From the NCBI GenBank assembly GCA_963786765.1, contig CAWBAJ010000009.1:1-64000 (forward strand): 64,000 nucleotides of DNA. The letters are read 5' to 3'. The notes under the pieces are model-generated. The model worked only from the letters and a program-made list of their open reading frames with translations, ran no database searches and was not told the origin of the DNA. The translations under genes were made by a program, and so were the position numbers. Every line of letters starts with the position of its first letter. Within the stretch, counting starts at the first letter, position 1. Source of the stretch: DATKNA01 sp963786765. GTDB lineage: Bacteria; Actinomycetota; Actinomycetes; Actinomycetales; Kineosporiaceae. Shown piece after piece: positions 17,613 through 25,446 of this stretch.

Positions 17613-18740
17613 ATGCCCCAGGCCCTGATCCCGCCGCGAAACGTCGTTCCGCGCCCCACAGCGGAGCCGGAAGAGGAGACAGGAATGGAATCGGCGACGA
17701 GCCGCGTCGGGCTGGCCGTGATCGGCGCCGGCTACTGGGGCCCGAACCTCGTCCGCAACGCGATGGGGACCCCCGCGATGGACCTGCGATGGCTCTGCGA
17801 CCTGGACGAGGACCGAGCGCGCCGGGTGCTCGGTCCCTACTCGACCGTGTCGACGACGGGCGGCTTCGACGCGGTTCTCGAGGATCCCGCGGTGCAGGCC
17901 GTGGCCATCGCGACCCCCGCGGCCACCCACTTCCCGCTGGCGGTCGCAGCCCTTGACGCAGGTAAGCACGTGCTCGTCGAGAAGCCGCTCACGTCCTCGC
18001 TGGACGACGCGAAGAAGCTCGTGCAGGCGGCCGAGGACCGCGGTCTCGTCCTCATGTGCGACCATACGTACTGCTACACCTCCGCGGTGCAGGAGCTGCG
18101 GCGGCTGGTGCACAGCGGCGGCCTCGGCGACGTCCAGTTCGTCGACTCGGTGCGGATCAACCTCGGCCTGGTGCAGCCGGACGTCGACGTGCTGTGGGAC
18201 CTCGCCCCGCATGACCTCTCGATCCTGGACTTCCTGCTGCCGCCCGGGCACCGCGTCGTGTCCGTCTCCGCCCAGGGCGCCGACCCCATCGGGCACGGCA
18301 TGGCGTGCGTCGGCTACCTGACGCTGCGCCTGGCCAGCGGGGCCACCGCCCACGTCCACGTCAACTGGCTGAGCCCGATCAAGATCCGGACGATGGTCGT
18401 CGGCGGCTCCCAGCGCACCGTGGTGTGGGACGACCTCAACCCCAGCCAGAGGTTGTCGGTGTACGACCGCGGTGTCGACCGCAAGGCCCCGGAGGAGATC
18501 GACGCCGACGACCGCAAGCAGATGCGGGTCTCCTACCGCACGGGCGACATGGTGGCCCCGGCCCTGCGCGAGCAGGAGGCGCTGCGCGTGATGATGGCCG
18601 AGTTCGCCTCCGCGATCCACGAACGGCGCCCCGCCGCGACCGACGGCAGGGCCGGACTTCGCGTCATGTGCGTACTCGAAGCGGCCGCCAGGAGCCTCGC
18701 GCTCGACGGTGCCTTCGTCGACGTCGAGGAGTGCGAGTGA
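17613..18740 (+). CDS. Gfo/Idh/MocA-family sugar-nucleotide oxidoreductase
   Basis: GLAVIGAGYWGPNLVRNAMG opens the NAD(P)-binding Rossmann domain, and the catalytic lysine is in KHVLVEKPLTSS. The C-terminal half is the usual beta-sheet domain. Family members in surface-glycan loci oxidise C3 of UDP- or dTDP-sugars ahead of an aminotransferase such as the DegT-type genes downstream. Two starts have AGGAG sites: ATG 17613 (375 residues, site 17603-17607, right after the flippase stop) and ATG 17685 (351 residues, site 17674-17678). The shorter form has the usual family length, because the first 24 residues are Pro/Glu-rich and do not align. Both may be used. The stop overlaps the next gene. Confidence 0.78.
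   Translation: MPQALIPPRNVVPRPTAEPEEETGMESATSRVGLAVIGAGYWGPNLVRNAMGTPAMDLRWLCDLDEDRARRVLGPYSTVSTTGGFDAVLEDPAVQAVAIATPAATHFPLAVAALDAGKHVLVEKPLTSSLDDAKKLVQAAEDRGLVLMCDHTYCYTSAVQELRRLVHSGGLGDVQFVDSVRINLGLVQPDVDVLWDLAPHDLSILDFLLPPGHRVVSVSAQGADPIGHGMACVGYLTLRLASGATAHVHVNWLSPIKIRTMVVGGSQRTVVWDDLNPSQRLSVYDRGVDRKAPEEIDADDRKQMRVSYRTGDMVAPALREQEALRVMMAEFASAIHERRPAATDGRAGLRVMCVLEAAARSLALDGAFVDVEECE
17674..17678 (+). promoter_or_regulatory. Internal ribosome binding site for the alternative oxidoreductase start
   Basis: AGGAG six bases before ATG 17685. It competes with AGGAG at 17603-17607, which serves ATG 17613. The family alignment begins only after 17685. Confidence 0.5.
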
Positions 18741-19702
18741 TCGAGAACAGCGTCTGCCTGGTGACGGGCGGAGCCGGCACGATCGGGTCCACCATCGTCG
18801 ACCAGCTCGTCGCCGCGGGAGCGGCGGAGATCCGCGTCCTGGACAACCTCGTCCGGGGCCGGCGCGCGAACCTGGCCGCCGCCTTCGCGTCCGGGCGGGT
18901 CAGCCTGGTCGAGGGCGACATCCGGGACGCCGACGTCGTCCGCGACGTGACCGCCGGAGCGGACCTGGTGTTCCACCAGGCCGCGATCCGGATCACCCAG
19001 TGCGCCGAGGAGCCGCGGCTCGCCCTCGAGGTGCTCGCGGACGGGACCTTCAACGTGCTCGAGGCGGCGGTGCACGCGAAGGTGCGGAAGGTCGTGGCCG
19101 CGTCGTCCGCCTCGGTGTACGGGCTCGCCACGGAGTTCCCGACCACCGAGCTGCAGCATCCCTGGGCCAACGACACGTTCTACGGGGCGGCGAAGGTCTT
19201 CAACGAGGGGATGCTCCGCAGCTTCCACGCGATGCAGGGGCTCGACTACGTGGCCCTGCGCTACTTCAACGTGTACGGGCCCCGGATGGACATCCACGGT
19301 CTCTACACCGAGGTGCTGATCCGCTGGATGGAGCGGATCGAGGCCGGCCTGCCTCCGCTGGTTCTCGGCGACGGCCGGCAGACGATGGACTTCGTCTTCA
19401 CCACCGACATCGCCCGGGCGAACCTGCGCGCGGCCGAGTCCGAGGTCTCGGACGCCGTCTTCAACATCGGCACCAGCACCGAGACCAGCCTGCTCGAGCT
19501 GGCCGAGGCGCTGCTCGACGTCATGGGCCGCGGCGACCTCGCGGTGGAGCTCGGGCCGGCGCGAGCGGTGAACGGCGTGACGCGCCGGCTGGCATCGATC
19601 GAGGCCGCGCAGCAGCACCTCGGGTGGAAGCCCGAGATCGACCTGCGGGCGGGGCTGTCGGCGCTCGTCGACTGGTGGCGCGCGGAACAGGAGAATGCAT
19701 GA
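18737..19702 (+). CDS. NAD-dependent epimerase/dehydratase (SDR)
   Basis: The 321-residue protein is an extended SDR like UDP-glucose 4-epimerase. CLVTGGAGTIGSTIV is the dinucleotide loop, the serine is in VVAASSASVYG, and the YxxxK pair is in FYGAAKVFNEG. LRYFNVYGPRMD and LGDGRQTMDFVFTTDIA are typical of sugar-nucleotide epimerases. It probably works on the same sugar nucleotide as the preceding oxidoreductase and following aminotransferase. GTG 18737 is chosen because GAGGAG ends five bases before it; it overlaps the upstream stop. Its own stop overlaps the next ATG. Confidence 0.78.
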   Translation: MIENSVCLVTGGAGTIGSTIVDQLVAAGAAEIRVLDNLVRGRRANLAAAFASGRVSLVEGDIRDADVVRDVTAGADLVFHQAAIRITQCAEEPRLALEVLADGTFNVLEAAVHAKVRKVVAASSASVYGLATEFPTTELQHPWANDTFYGAAKVFNEGMLRSFHAMQGLDYVALRYFNVYGPRMDIHGLYTEVLIRWMERIEAGLPPLVLGDGRQTMDFVFTTDIARANLRAAESEVSDAVFNIGTSTETSLLELAEALLDVMGRGDLAVELGPARAVNGVTRRLASIEAAQQHLGWKPEIDLRAGLSALVDWWRAEQENA

Positions 19703-20835
19703 TCCCCGTCATGAAGCCGTGGTTCGGGGAGGAAGAGGCCCGGGCCGCCGCGGACGCCGTCCGCTCTGGCTGGGTCGCCCAGGGGCCGCGGGTCGCGGAG
19801 TTCGAAGCGAGGTTCGCCGAGAGCGTGGGTGCCGCCCACGGTGTCGCCGTCTCCTCGTGCACGACGGGCCTCCACCTCGCTCTCCACCTGCTCGGCATCG
19901 GTCCCGGCGACGAGGTGGTCGTCCCGTCGTTCTCCTTCATCGCCACGGCGAACTGCGTCGTCTACGTGGGCGCCACTCCCGTCTTCGCGGACGTCGAGCC
20001 GGACGACGGCAACGTCAGCGTCCGCACGGTCGAGGCCGTGCTGACCGAGCGGACCCGGGCAGTGATCGTCGTCGACCAGGGCGGGATGCCGGCAGACGTC
20101 GACCCGCTGCGCCGGTTGTGCGACGTACGCGGACTCGCGCTCGTCGAGGATGCCGCGTGCGCCGCGGGTTCGCGTTACCGCGGGGGGCCTGCGGGCCTCG
20201 GCGCCGACCTCGCCGTCTGGTCGTTCCATCCCCGCAAGCTCCTCACCACGGGTGAGGGCGGGATGATCACGACCCGGGACGCGGAGTTCGCCGCCCTGGC
20301 GAGGCGCCTTCGCGAGCACGGGATGAACGTCAGCGCGGCCGACCGGCACCGCAGTCGGCAGCCGGTGTTGGAAAGCTACCTCGAGGTCGGCTTCAACTAC
20401 CGGATGACTGACATGCAGGCCGCGGTCGGTCTCGTCCAGCTCACGAAGCTCGATGCGATGGTCGGCAGGCGCCGAGAGCTTGCCGCCGCGTACCGGGCGA
20501 TGCTGGCCGACGTCCCGGGTCTGCGTGCGGTGGACGATCCCCGCTGGGGGCAGTCCAACTTCCAGTCGTTCTGGGTCGAGCTCGACGGCAGCTACCCGTT
20601 GAGTCGGAACGGGCTGTTGTCCGCTCTCGCCGAGCACGGGGTGTCCGCCAGAGCCGGGATCATGGCCGCCCATCGCCAGCCCGCCTACGCGGGCCACCCG
20701 CACGGCGACCTGTCGGTCACCGAGCGGTTGACGGACAGCACCCTGATCCTGCCGATCTTCCACACCATGACAGAGCAGGAGCAGCAGGTCGTCGTGGACG
20801 TCATCCGCCGCGCCGCGGGCCTGCGCGCCGCCTGA
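19699..20835 (+). CDS. DegT/DnrJ/EryC1/StrS sugar aminotransferase, copy 1
   Basis: A 378-residue PLP-dependent aminotransferase that converts a keto-sugar nucleotide to an amino sugar. The Schiff-base lysine is Lys180 in SFHPRKLLTTGEGG. Other marks are SSCTTGLHLALHLLG, VVPSFSFIATANCV, VEDAACAAGSRYRG and FNYRMTDMQAAVGLVQ. AGGAG precedes ATG 19699, which overlaps the epimerase stop. The order dehydrogenase, epimerase, aminotransferase suggests stepwise synthesis of an amino sugar that the formyltransferase at 14911 could modify. Confidence 0.85.
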   Translation: MIPVMKPWFGEEEARAAADAVRSGWVAQGPRVAEFEARFAESVGAAHGVAVSSCTTGLHLALHLLGIGPGDEVVVPSFSFIATANCVVYVGATPVFADVEPDDGNVSVRTVEAVLTERTRAVIVVDQGGMPADVDPLRRLCDVRGLALVEDAACAAGSRYRGGPAGLGADLAVWSFHPRKLLTTGEGGMITTRDAEFAALARRLREHGMNVSAADRHRSRQPVLESYLEVGFNYRMTDMQAAVGLVQLTKLDAMVGRRRELAAAYRAMLADVPGLRAVDDPRWGQSNFQSFWVELDGSYPLSRNGLLSALAEHGVSARAGIMAAHRQPAYAGHPHGDLSVTERLTDSTLILPIFHTMTEQEQQVVVDVIRRAAGLRAA

Positions 20836-20887
20836 GACCTGCGCGCACCCTCGGAACGCGACCGGCAACAGGCCAGGAGGCCGCCTC

Positions 20888-21991
20888 ATGAACGGGATCC
20901 CGCTCGTCGACCTGTTGGTCCAGCACGTCCAGATCGCCGAGGAGGTGGAGGACGGGTTTGTCGACGTCCTGCTCGCGGGCGACTTCATCGGCGGCAAGGC
21001 CGTCTCCGCGTTCGAGCAGGAGTACGCCGAGTTCGTCGGGGTCCGCGCCTGCATCGGCATGGCCAACGGCACCGACGCGCTCGAGATGGCGCTGCGCGCC
21101 GCCGGCGTCGGCACCGGGGACGAGGTGATCCTCCCCGCCAACACGTTCATCGCCACCGCCGAGGCGGTCGTGCGCGCGGGCGCTCGACCGGTGCTCGTCG
21201 ACGTGGACGACGACGCGCTGCTGATCGACCCCGCCCGGGTGACGAGCGCGCTCACCGGCCGGACCCGAGCGGTGATCCCCGTCGACCTTTACGGCCAGGT
21301 CGCGCCCTACGAGCAGCTGCCGCCGGAACTCGCCGAGCGCGGCATCGTAGTGATCGAGGACGGGGCCCAGTCGCAGGGCGCGTCCCGGTTCGGCAGGTCT
21401 GCGGGCACCTTCGGCAGGGCCGCCGCCACCAGCTTCTACCCCGGAAAGAACCTGGGGGCGTACGGGGACGCGGGTGCGGTCACGACAGACGACGAGGTCC
21501 TCGCCGGCCGGGTCCGCCTCCTGGGCTCGCACGGCAGCCCGTCGAAGTACCAGCACACCCAGATCGGGTTCAACTCCAGGCTGGACACCCTGCAGGCCGT
21601 CGTGCTGCGCGCGAAGCTGCGCCGGCTGCGGGTCTGGAACGAACAGCGCCGGGCCGCGGCGCGGCTCTACGACCAGATGCTCGACGACCTCCCCGCCGTG
21701 CGCCGGCCGGGAACGCTGCCCGGGAACGAGCACGTCTGGCACCTGTACGTGGTCAGGGTGGCCGACCGCGACGAGCTGCTCAGGCGGCTGCATGCCGAAG
21801 GGATCGGTGCCGGGGTGCACTACCCGGTGCCGGTGCACCTCACGCCGGCGATGGCCGGGCTCGGGCAGCGACCCGGCAGCCTCCCCGTGTCCGAGCGGGC
21901 GGCGGGGGAGATCCTCTCGCTTCCCCTCTTCCCGGGGATCACGCCCGCACAGCAGGAACGCGTCGTGGAGGTCATCCGAACGGGCGCTTGA
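20888..21991 (+). CDS. DegT/DnrJ/EryC1/StrS sugar aminotransferase, copy 2
   Basis: The 367-residue protein is of the same fold type as the upstream gene but clearly divergent. Lys187 in TSFYPGKNLGAYGDAG should bind PLP. MANGTDALEMALRAAG, VILPANTFIATAEAV and IEDGAQSQGA are family marks. The FYPGKNLGAYGDAG form is that of enzymes such as QdtB/FdtB-type 3-aminotransferases, but substrate cannot be fixed from motifs. ATG 20888 follows AGGAGG. It ends the sugar cassette: 134 bases further begins a secreted protein with its own ribosome binding site. Confidence 0.83.
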   Translation: MNGIPLVDLLVQHVQIAEEVEDGFVDVLLAGDFIGGKAVSAFEQEYAEFVGVRACIGMANGTDALEMALRAAGVGTGDEVILPANTFIATAEAVVRAGARPVLVDVDDDALLIDPARVTSALTGRTRAVIPVDLYGQVAPYEQLPPELAERGIVVIEDGAQSQGASRFGRSAGTFGRAAATSFYPGKNLGAYGDAGAVTTDDEVLAGRVRLLGSHGSPSKYQHTQIGFNSRLDTLQAVVLRAKLRRLRVWNEQRRAAARLYDQMLDDLPAVRRPGTLPGNEHVWHLYVVRVADRDELLRRLHAEGIGAGVHYPVPVHLTPAMAGLGQRPGSLPVSERAAGEILSLPLFPGITPAQQERVVEVIRTGA

Positions 21992-22125
21992 CACGGAAGG
22001 GTGGCATAACGACTCCTTACCTCCGGCTTGACTGCGTGTCCCGGAGCGTGGGACTCGATCCGGTCCGGCCGGTCGCGCTCCGAGCGCGCCGGCCGGGCGT
22101 ACCGATTCCCTGGGGGTTGTCTTCA

Positions 22126-23955
22126 ATGGCACGACATCTGGCCGACGCGTCTCGCATGCGGTCCAGGAGCAAGAGCAAGCGCCTCGTCCCGCTCCTCGTG
22201 GCGGCGACGGCACTTCCCGTCTCTCTCGCCGCAGCCGGTCTGGGCGGGAGCGGAACGGGCCAGGCGGCGGCGGCCGCGGACATCGAGACCGTGCGCACCT
22301 TCGCATGTCCGGGCACCGCGCTGGACGTCGCACAGACCGGGAAGACGGACCTTTCGGTCGCCTGCCGGTACGGCGTGAGCACGGTGGGCGAGAGCCGGAC
22401 GTCGACCACGAGAAGCCAGCCGACGGTCACGACCGGACTGCCGTCGGGCGCGTCCGAGGGGCAGTTGCTCGTCTCCGTGGTGCAGACCCGCGCAGGGTCC
22501 ACGGTGGCAATGCCCGGGTGGACGAAGGCCTACGACACGGCCAGCGGGCGGCGCGGTGTGCGGCTGTCGGCGTGGTACCGGACGGCGACGGCAACCGACC
22601 ACTCCGCCGTGGCGAGCGTGACACCGGCATCCAGAGCCTCGATCATCACGACGGCCTTCGCCGATGCCCGTCGCGCGGCTCCGCTCGGCTCGGCGGCTGC
22701 CGCCGCCGGCCTGACGGCTCCGCAGGCACCTGCCGCCGCTGACGGTGCTGTGTGGGTGTCGAGCGCAGGGGTCCGGGGATGGCGGGCGCGACTCCATCCG
22801 CCTGCCGGTTCTCGCGGCGCGAAGATCCTCGTGAACGGCGACATCCGCACCGGCGCGCTGATCGTCCCCGCCTCCGCTGCGACGGCCCAGCCGCGCACCT
22901 GGACGGCGTCAGGCGCCCGTGCTGCGGTATCCGGCCTGCTCTCCGTCGCCGCGGCCCCCGCGGCCGCCGTGCCTTCCGGTGCGATCCGGCTGTCCGTCGG
23001 GAAGACCACGCCTGTCGACTGTGGTGGGCGGGGGATCGGCCAGACGAGGGTCAGCCGCACCGTGGTCAAGGTGACCTGCGAGAGCCCGTCGCCCACGACC
23101 GAGCCGACCACGTCGTCGAGCACGGCCCCGGTGACGAGCACCACCACGTCGACCACGCGGCCGCCGTCGACCACCACGTCGACCACCACGTCGACCACGC
23201 GGCCGCCGTCGACCACCACGTCGACCACGCGGCCTCCGACGACCACCACGTCGACCACGCAGCCGCCGACGAGCACGTCGTCGACCCCCCCGCCGCCCGC
23301 CGGTCGCGCCTGCACCTCCCCGGTGTTCCGGACCTCCGACCCCAACGGCGGCTGGTCAGAGGGCGGGTACTACGTCCACAACAACATGTGGAACAGGTCG
23401 AAGTACCCGTCGATCACCGAGACGCTCGAGGCCTGCTCGCACGCCTCCTGGAACGTCACGGCGACGATGGACGACAGCGCGCACAACGGCGAGGTCAAGA
23501 CCTATCCGAACGTGCACAAGGATTACGGCGATGTGAGCTGGTCCTCCTTCAAGACCCTGCGCAGCACCTTTGCCGGCAAGGGTCCGGGTGTCGGCATCTA
23601 CGACGTCGCCTACGACATCTGGATGAACGGCGTCCCCGGCAGCCCCGAAATCATGATCTGGACGGAGAACCACGGGCAGCGGCCCTCCGGTGACATCGTG
23701 AGCACGGTTTCCTTCAACGGGATCACGTGGGACGTGTGGGCGACCAGGGACAACGGCTACCTGGCGTTCACACCCAAGTCCACGCTCGCGTCGGGGAGTG
23801 TCGACATCAAGGCGATGATCGACTACCTGATGGCCCAGGGCCGGGTGGGCAAGAACTCCACCCTCGGACAGATCTGCTTCGGGGTGGAGCTCGTGAGCAC
23901 CGACGGCAAGCCCGCCACCTTCCAGTTCACCGATTTCTCGATCACCAGCTCGTAG
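22126..23955 (+). CDS. Secreted family 12 glycoside hydrolase (endo-glucanase-like) with Thr/Ser/Pro linker
   Basis: The 609-residue protein has a signal peptide (basic N-terminus RSRSKSKR, then a hydrophobic stretch to an Ala-rich site near residue 50). A domain of unknown function follows (about 55-320), then a TTSTTRPPS-type linker (about 325-385), then a GH12 domain (about 390-609). GH12 enzymes cut beta-1,4-glucans such as cellulose or xyloglucan. The catalytic pair is visible: nucleophile Glu508 in SPEIMIWTENHG and acid/base Glu588 in CFGVELVS. ATG 22126 is chosen for the signal peptide. The enzyme may degrade plant or microbial glucan or trim the organism's own polysaccharide. A terminator follows. 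Confidence 0.85.
   Translation: MARHLADASRMRSRSKSKRLVPLLVAATALPVSLAAAGLGGSGTGQAAAAADIETVRTFACPGTALDVAQTGKTDLSVACRYGVSTVGESRTSTTRSQPTVTTGLPSGASEGQLLVSVVQTRAGSTVAMPGWTKAYDTASGRRGVRLSAWYRTATATDHSAVASVTPASRASIITTAFADARRAAPLGSAAAAAGLTAPQAPAAADGAVWVSSAGVRGWRARLHPPAGSRGAKILVNGDIRTGALIVPASAATAQPRTWTASGARAAVSGLLSVAAAPAAAVPSGAIRLSVGKTTPVDCGGRGIGQTRVSRTVVKVTCESPSPTTEPTTSSSTAPVTSTTTSTTRPPSTTTSTTTSTTRPPSTTTSTTRPPTTTTSTTQPPTSTSSTPPPPAGRACTSPVFRTSDPNGGWSEGGYYVHNNMWNRSKYPSITETLEACSHASWNVTATMDDSAHNGEVKTYPNVHKDYGDVSWSSFKTLRSTFAGKGPGVGIYDVAYDIWMNGVPGSPEIMIWTENHGQRPSGDIVSTVSFNGITWDVWATRDNGYLAFTPKSTLASGSVDIKAMIDYLMAQGRVGKNSTLGQICFGVELVSTDGKPATFQFTDFSITSS
23140..23272 (+). repeat. Tandem repeats encoding the Thr-rich linker of the GH12 protein
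   Basis: Direct repeats of ACCACGTCGACC alternating with ACGCGGCCGCCGTCG encode TTTSTT and RPPS units. Such arrays easily gain or lose copies, so linker length may vary between strains. Confidence 0.7.
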
Positions 23956-23979
23956 CGTCCCATCTGGTCCGCGGACCGG

Positions 23980-24006
23980 TCTCCCCCCGGCGCCTTCGGG
24001 GGGAGA
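23980..24006 (+). terminator. Hairpin terminator after the GH12 gene
   Basis: Perfect 10-bp arms, 23980-23989 (TCTCCCCCCG) and 23997-24006, around a 7-base loop. No U-tract follows, as is usual in high-GC actinobacteria. Confidence 0.55.
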
Positions 24007-24084
24007 TCCCGCGGCCCACCCCGACGACCAGCGGTGAACGAGCCATCGACGCGGTCGTGCCCTGCAACCGATTCTGGAGTCCAG

Positions 24085-25350
24085 GTGTCAACACCTCTCT
24101 TCCGACGTCGCCTGGTGACGTCTTGTGCCATCGCCTCCATCACCGTCGGTCTGGTCGGCGTGGGGGCCGCCTCGGCCGACTACAGCGGCTCGCGGCACTG
24201 GCATCACCGCCATTGGCCCGTGCCCTCGCCGACGAGTGTGCCGGCGCCACCGACGACCACCACGGCGCCTGCTCCGCCGCCCACGACGACTCATTCCCAC
24301 ACGACCACAACACCCGCCGACCCCACCACGACGTCGACGACTTCCACGACCTCCACGACCACCGCGGCCCCGCCCCCGTCCTCGGCGCTGCCGAAGCCGT
24401 CAGGGGTTGTCTATGCCGACCACATCGCTCAGTTCAACGTAATGTGCAGTGCGGACCACTACGCCGCCGACGACCCGATCGTGTATCCGGGTCAGCCCGG
24501 CAAGTCGCACATGCACACGTTCTACGGCAACACGTCCACCGACGCCGCGAGCACGATCACGAGTCTGTCAGCCGCCAGTCCCTCGAGCTGTGGCCGGGGG
24601 ATGGGAGCCAGTGACCTCTCGGCGTACTGGGTGCCCTCGCTGATCAGGACGAACCCGGACGGCAGCACCTCGGTCGTCAAGAGCGAGCAGACGAACGTCG
24701 TGTACTACCGGCGAGCGGGCGGGGGAACGGGACCGGGCGTGCTGCCCTTCCCGGTCGGTCTGCGCATGATCGCTGGCAGCGCGATGGCGACCTCGGACCA
24801 GTCCCTGTCGATCGTTCAGTGGGACTGCGGTGGCGGAGGGCTGGAGAGCCCTCATATGCACCAGTGCCCCGGTACCGCCAATGCGCCCATTCACGCGTCG
24901 CTCGTCTTCCCCAGCTGTTGGGACGGTGTCCACCTGGACAGCGCGGATCACAAATCGCACATGGCCTACCCGGCGCAGGACGGCACGTGCCCTGCTGACC
25001 ACCCGGTCTCGCTTCCTCAGATCACGTTCGAGGTCGACTTCCCGGGGATCGCCGGCGGGTCCGCGTATCACCTGGCCAGCGGGGGCATCTACTCCTGGCA
25101 CGGCGACTTCATCGCCAACTGGGACAACCGTGTGCAGAACGCTCTCGTGGCCTCGTGCCTCAACAGCCCTCACGAGTGCGCCGACATGAACCGGGACGGC
25201 AACACGCTCTTCAGGCCGGACTACGACCCGGAGCCGATCACGATCGACCTGAAGAACTTCTCGAACACGTCGCCCTGGGAGGGCCGCGACCTGGAGGGCC
25301 CAGTAACGTCCTCGCCGCCGCCCATGCCGATGCCGATGCCGACGAACTGA
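24085..25350 (+). CDS. Secreted DUF1996-domain protein
   Basis: The 421-residue protein has a signal peptide (FRRRLVTSCAIASITVGLVG, cut near residue 31). A Thr/Pro-rich linker follows (about 50-110), then a DUF1996 domain (about 120-395) with its marks KSHMHTFYGN, HMHQCPG, FPSCWDGVHLDSADHKSH and the lysine- and histidine-rich core. The domain function is not established; it is common in fungi and actinobacteria beside carbohydrate-active enzymes. GTG 24085 has GGAG five bases upstream and gives a clean signal peptide. The gene lies 129 bp after the GH12 gene and shares its linker style, which suggests the two act on the same material outside the cell. Confidence 0.82.
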   Translation: MSTPLFRRRLVTSCAIASITVGLVGVGAASADYSGSRHWHHRHWPVPSPTSVPAPPTTTTAPAPPPTTTHSHTTTTPADPTTTSTTSTTSTTTAAPPPSSALPKPSGVVYADHIAQFNVMCSADHYAADDPIVYPGQPGKSHMHTFYGNTSTDAASTITSLSAASPSSCGRGMGASDLSAYWVPSLIRTNPDGSTSVVKSEQTNVVYYRRAGGGTGPGVLPFPVGLRMIAGSAMATSDQSLSIVQWDCGGGGLESPHMHQCPGTANAPIHASLVFPSCWDGVHLDSADHKSHMAYPAQDGTCPADHPVSLPQITFEVDFPGIAGGSAYHLASGGIYSWHGDFIANWDNRVQNALVASCLNSPHECADMNRDGNTLFRPDYDPEPITIDLKNFSNTSPWEGRDLEGPVTSSPPPMPMPMPTN

Positions 25351-25386
25351 CCGCGCTGCCTTCACGCCGTCCGCGGCGAGCAAGCA

Positions 25387-25423
25387 ACGGGCCCGGGTGG
25401 ACCTAAGGTCCACCCGGGCCCGT
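25387..25423. terminator. Bidirectional terminator, perfect 17-bp hairpin
   Basis: Arms 25387-25403 (ACGGGCCCGGGTGGACC) and 25407-25423 are perfectly complementary around the loop TAA. It lies between the stop of the DUF1996 gene and the stop of the convergent large minus-strand gene and can serve both. Confidence 0.8.
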
Positions 25424-25446
25424 CTCTTGCGCCCCGAGTCAGGCGG

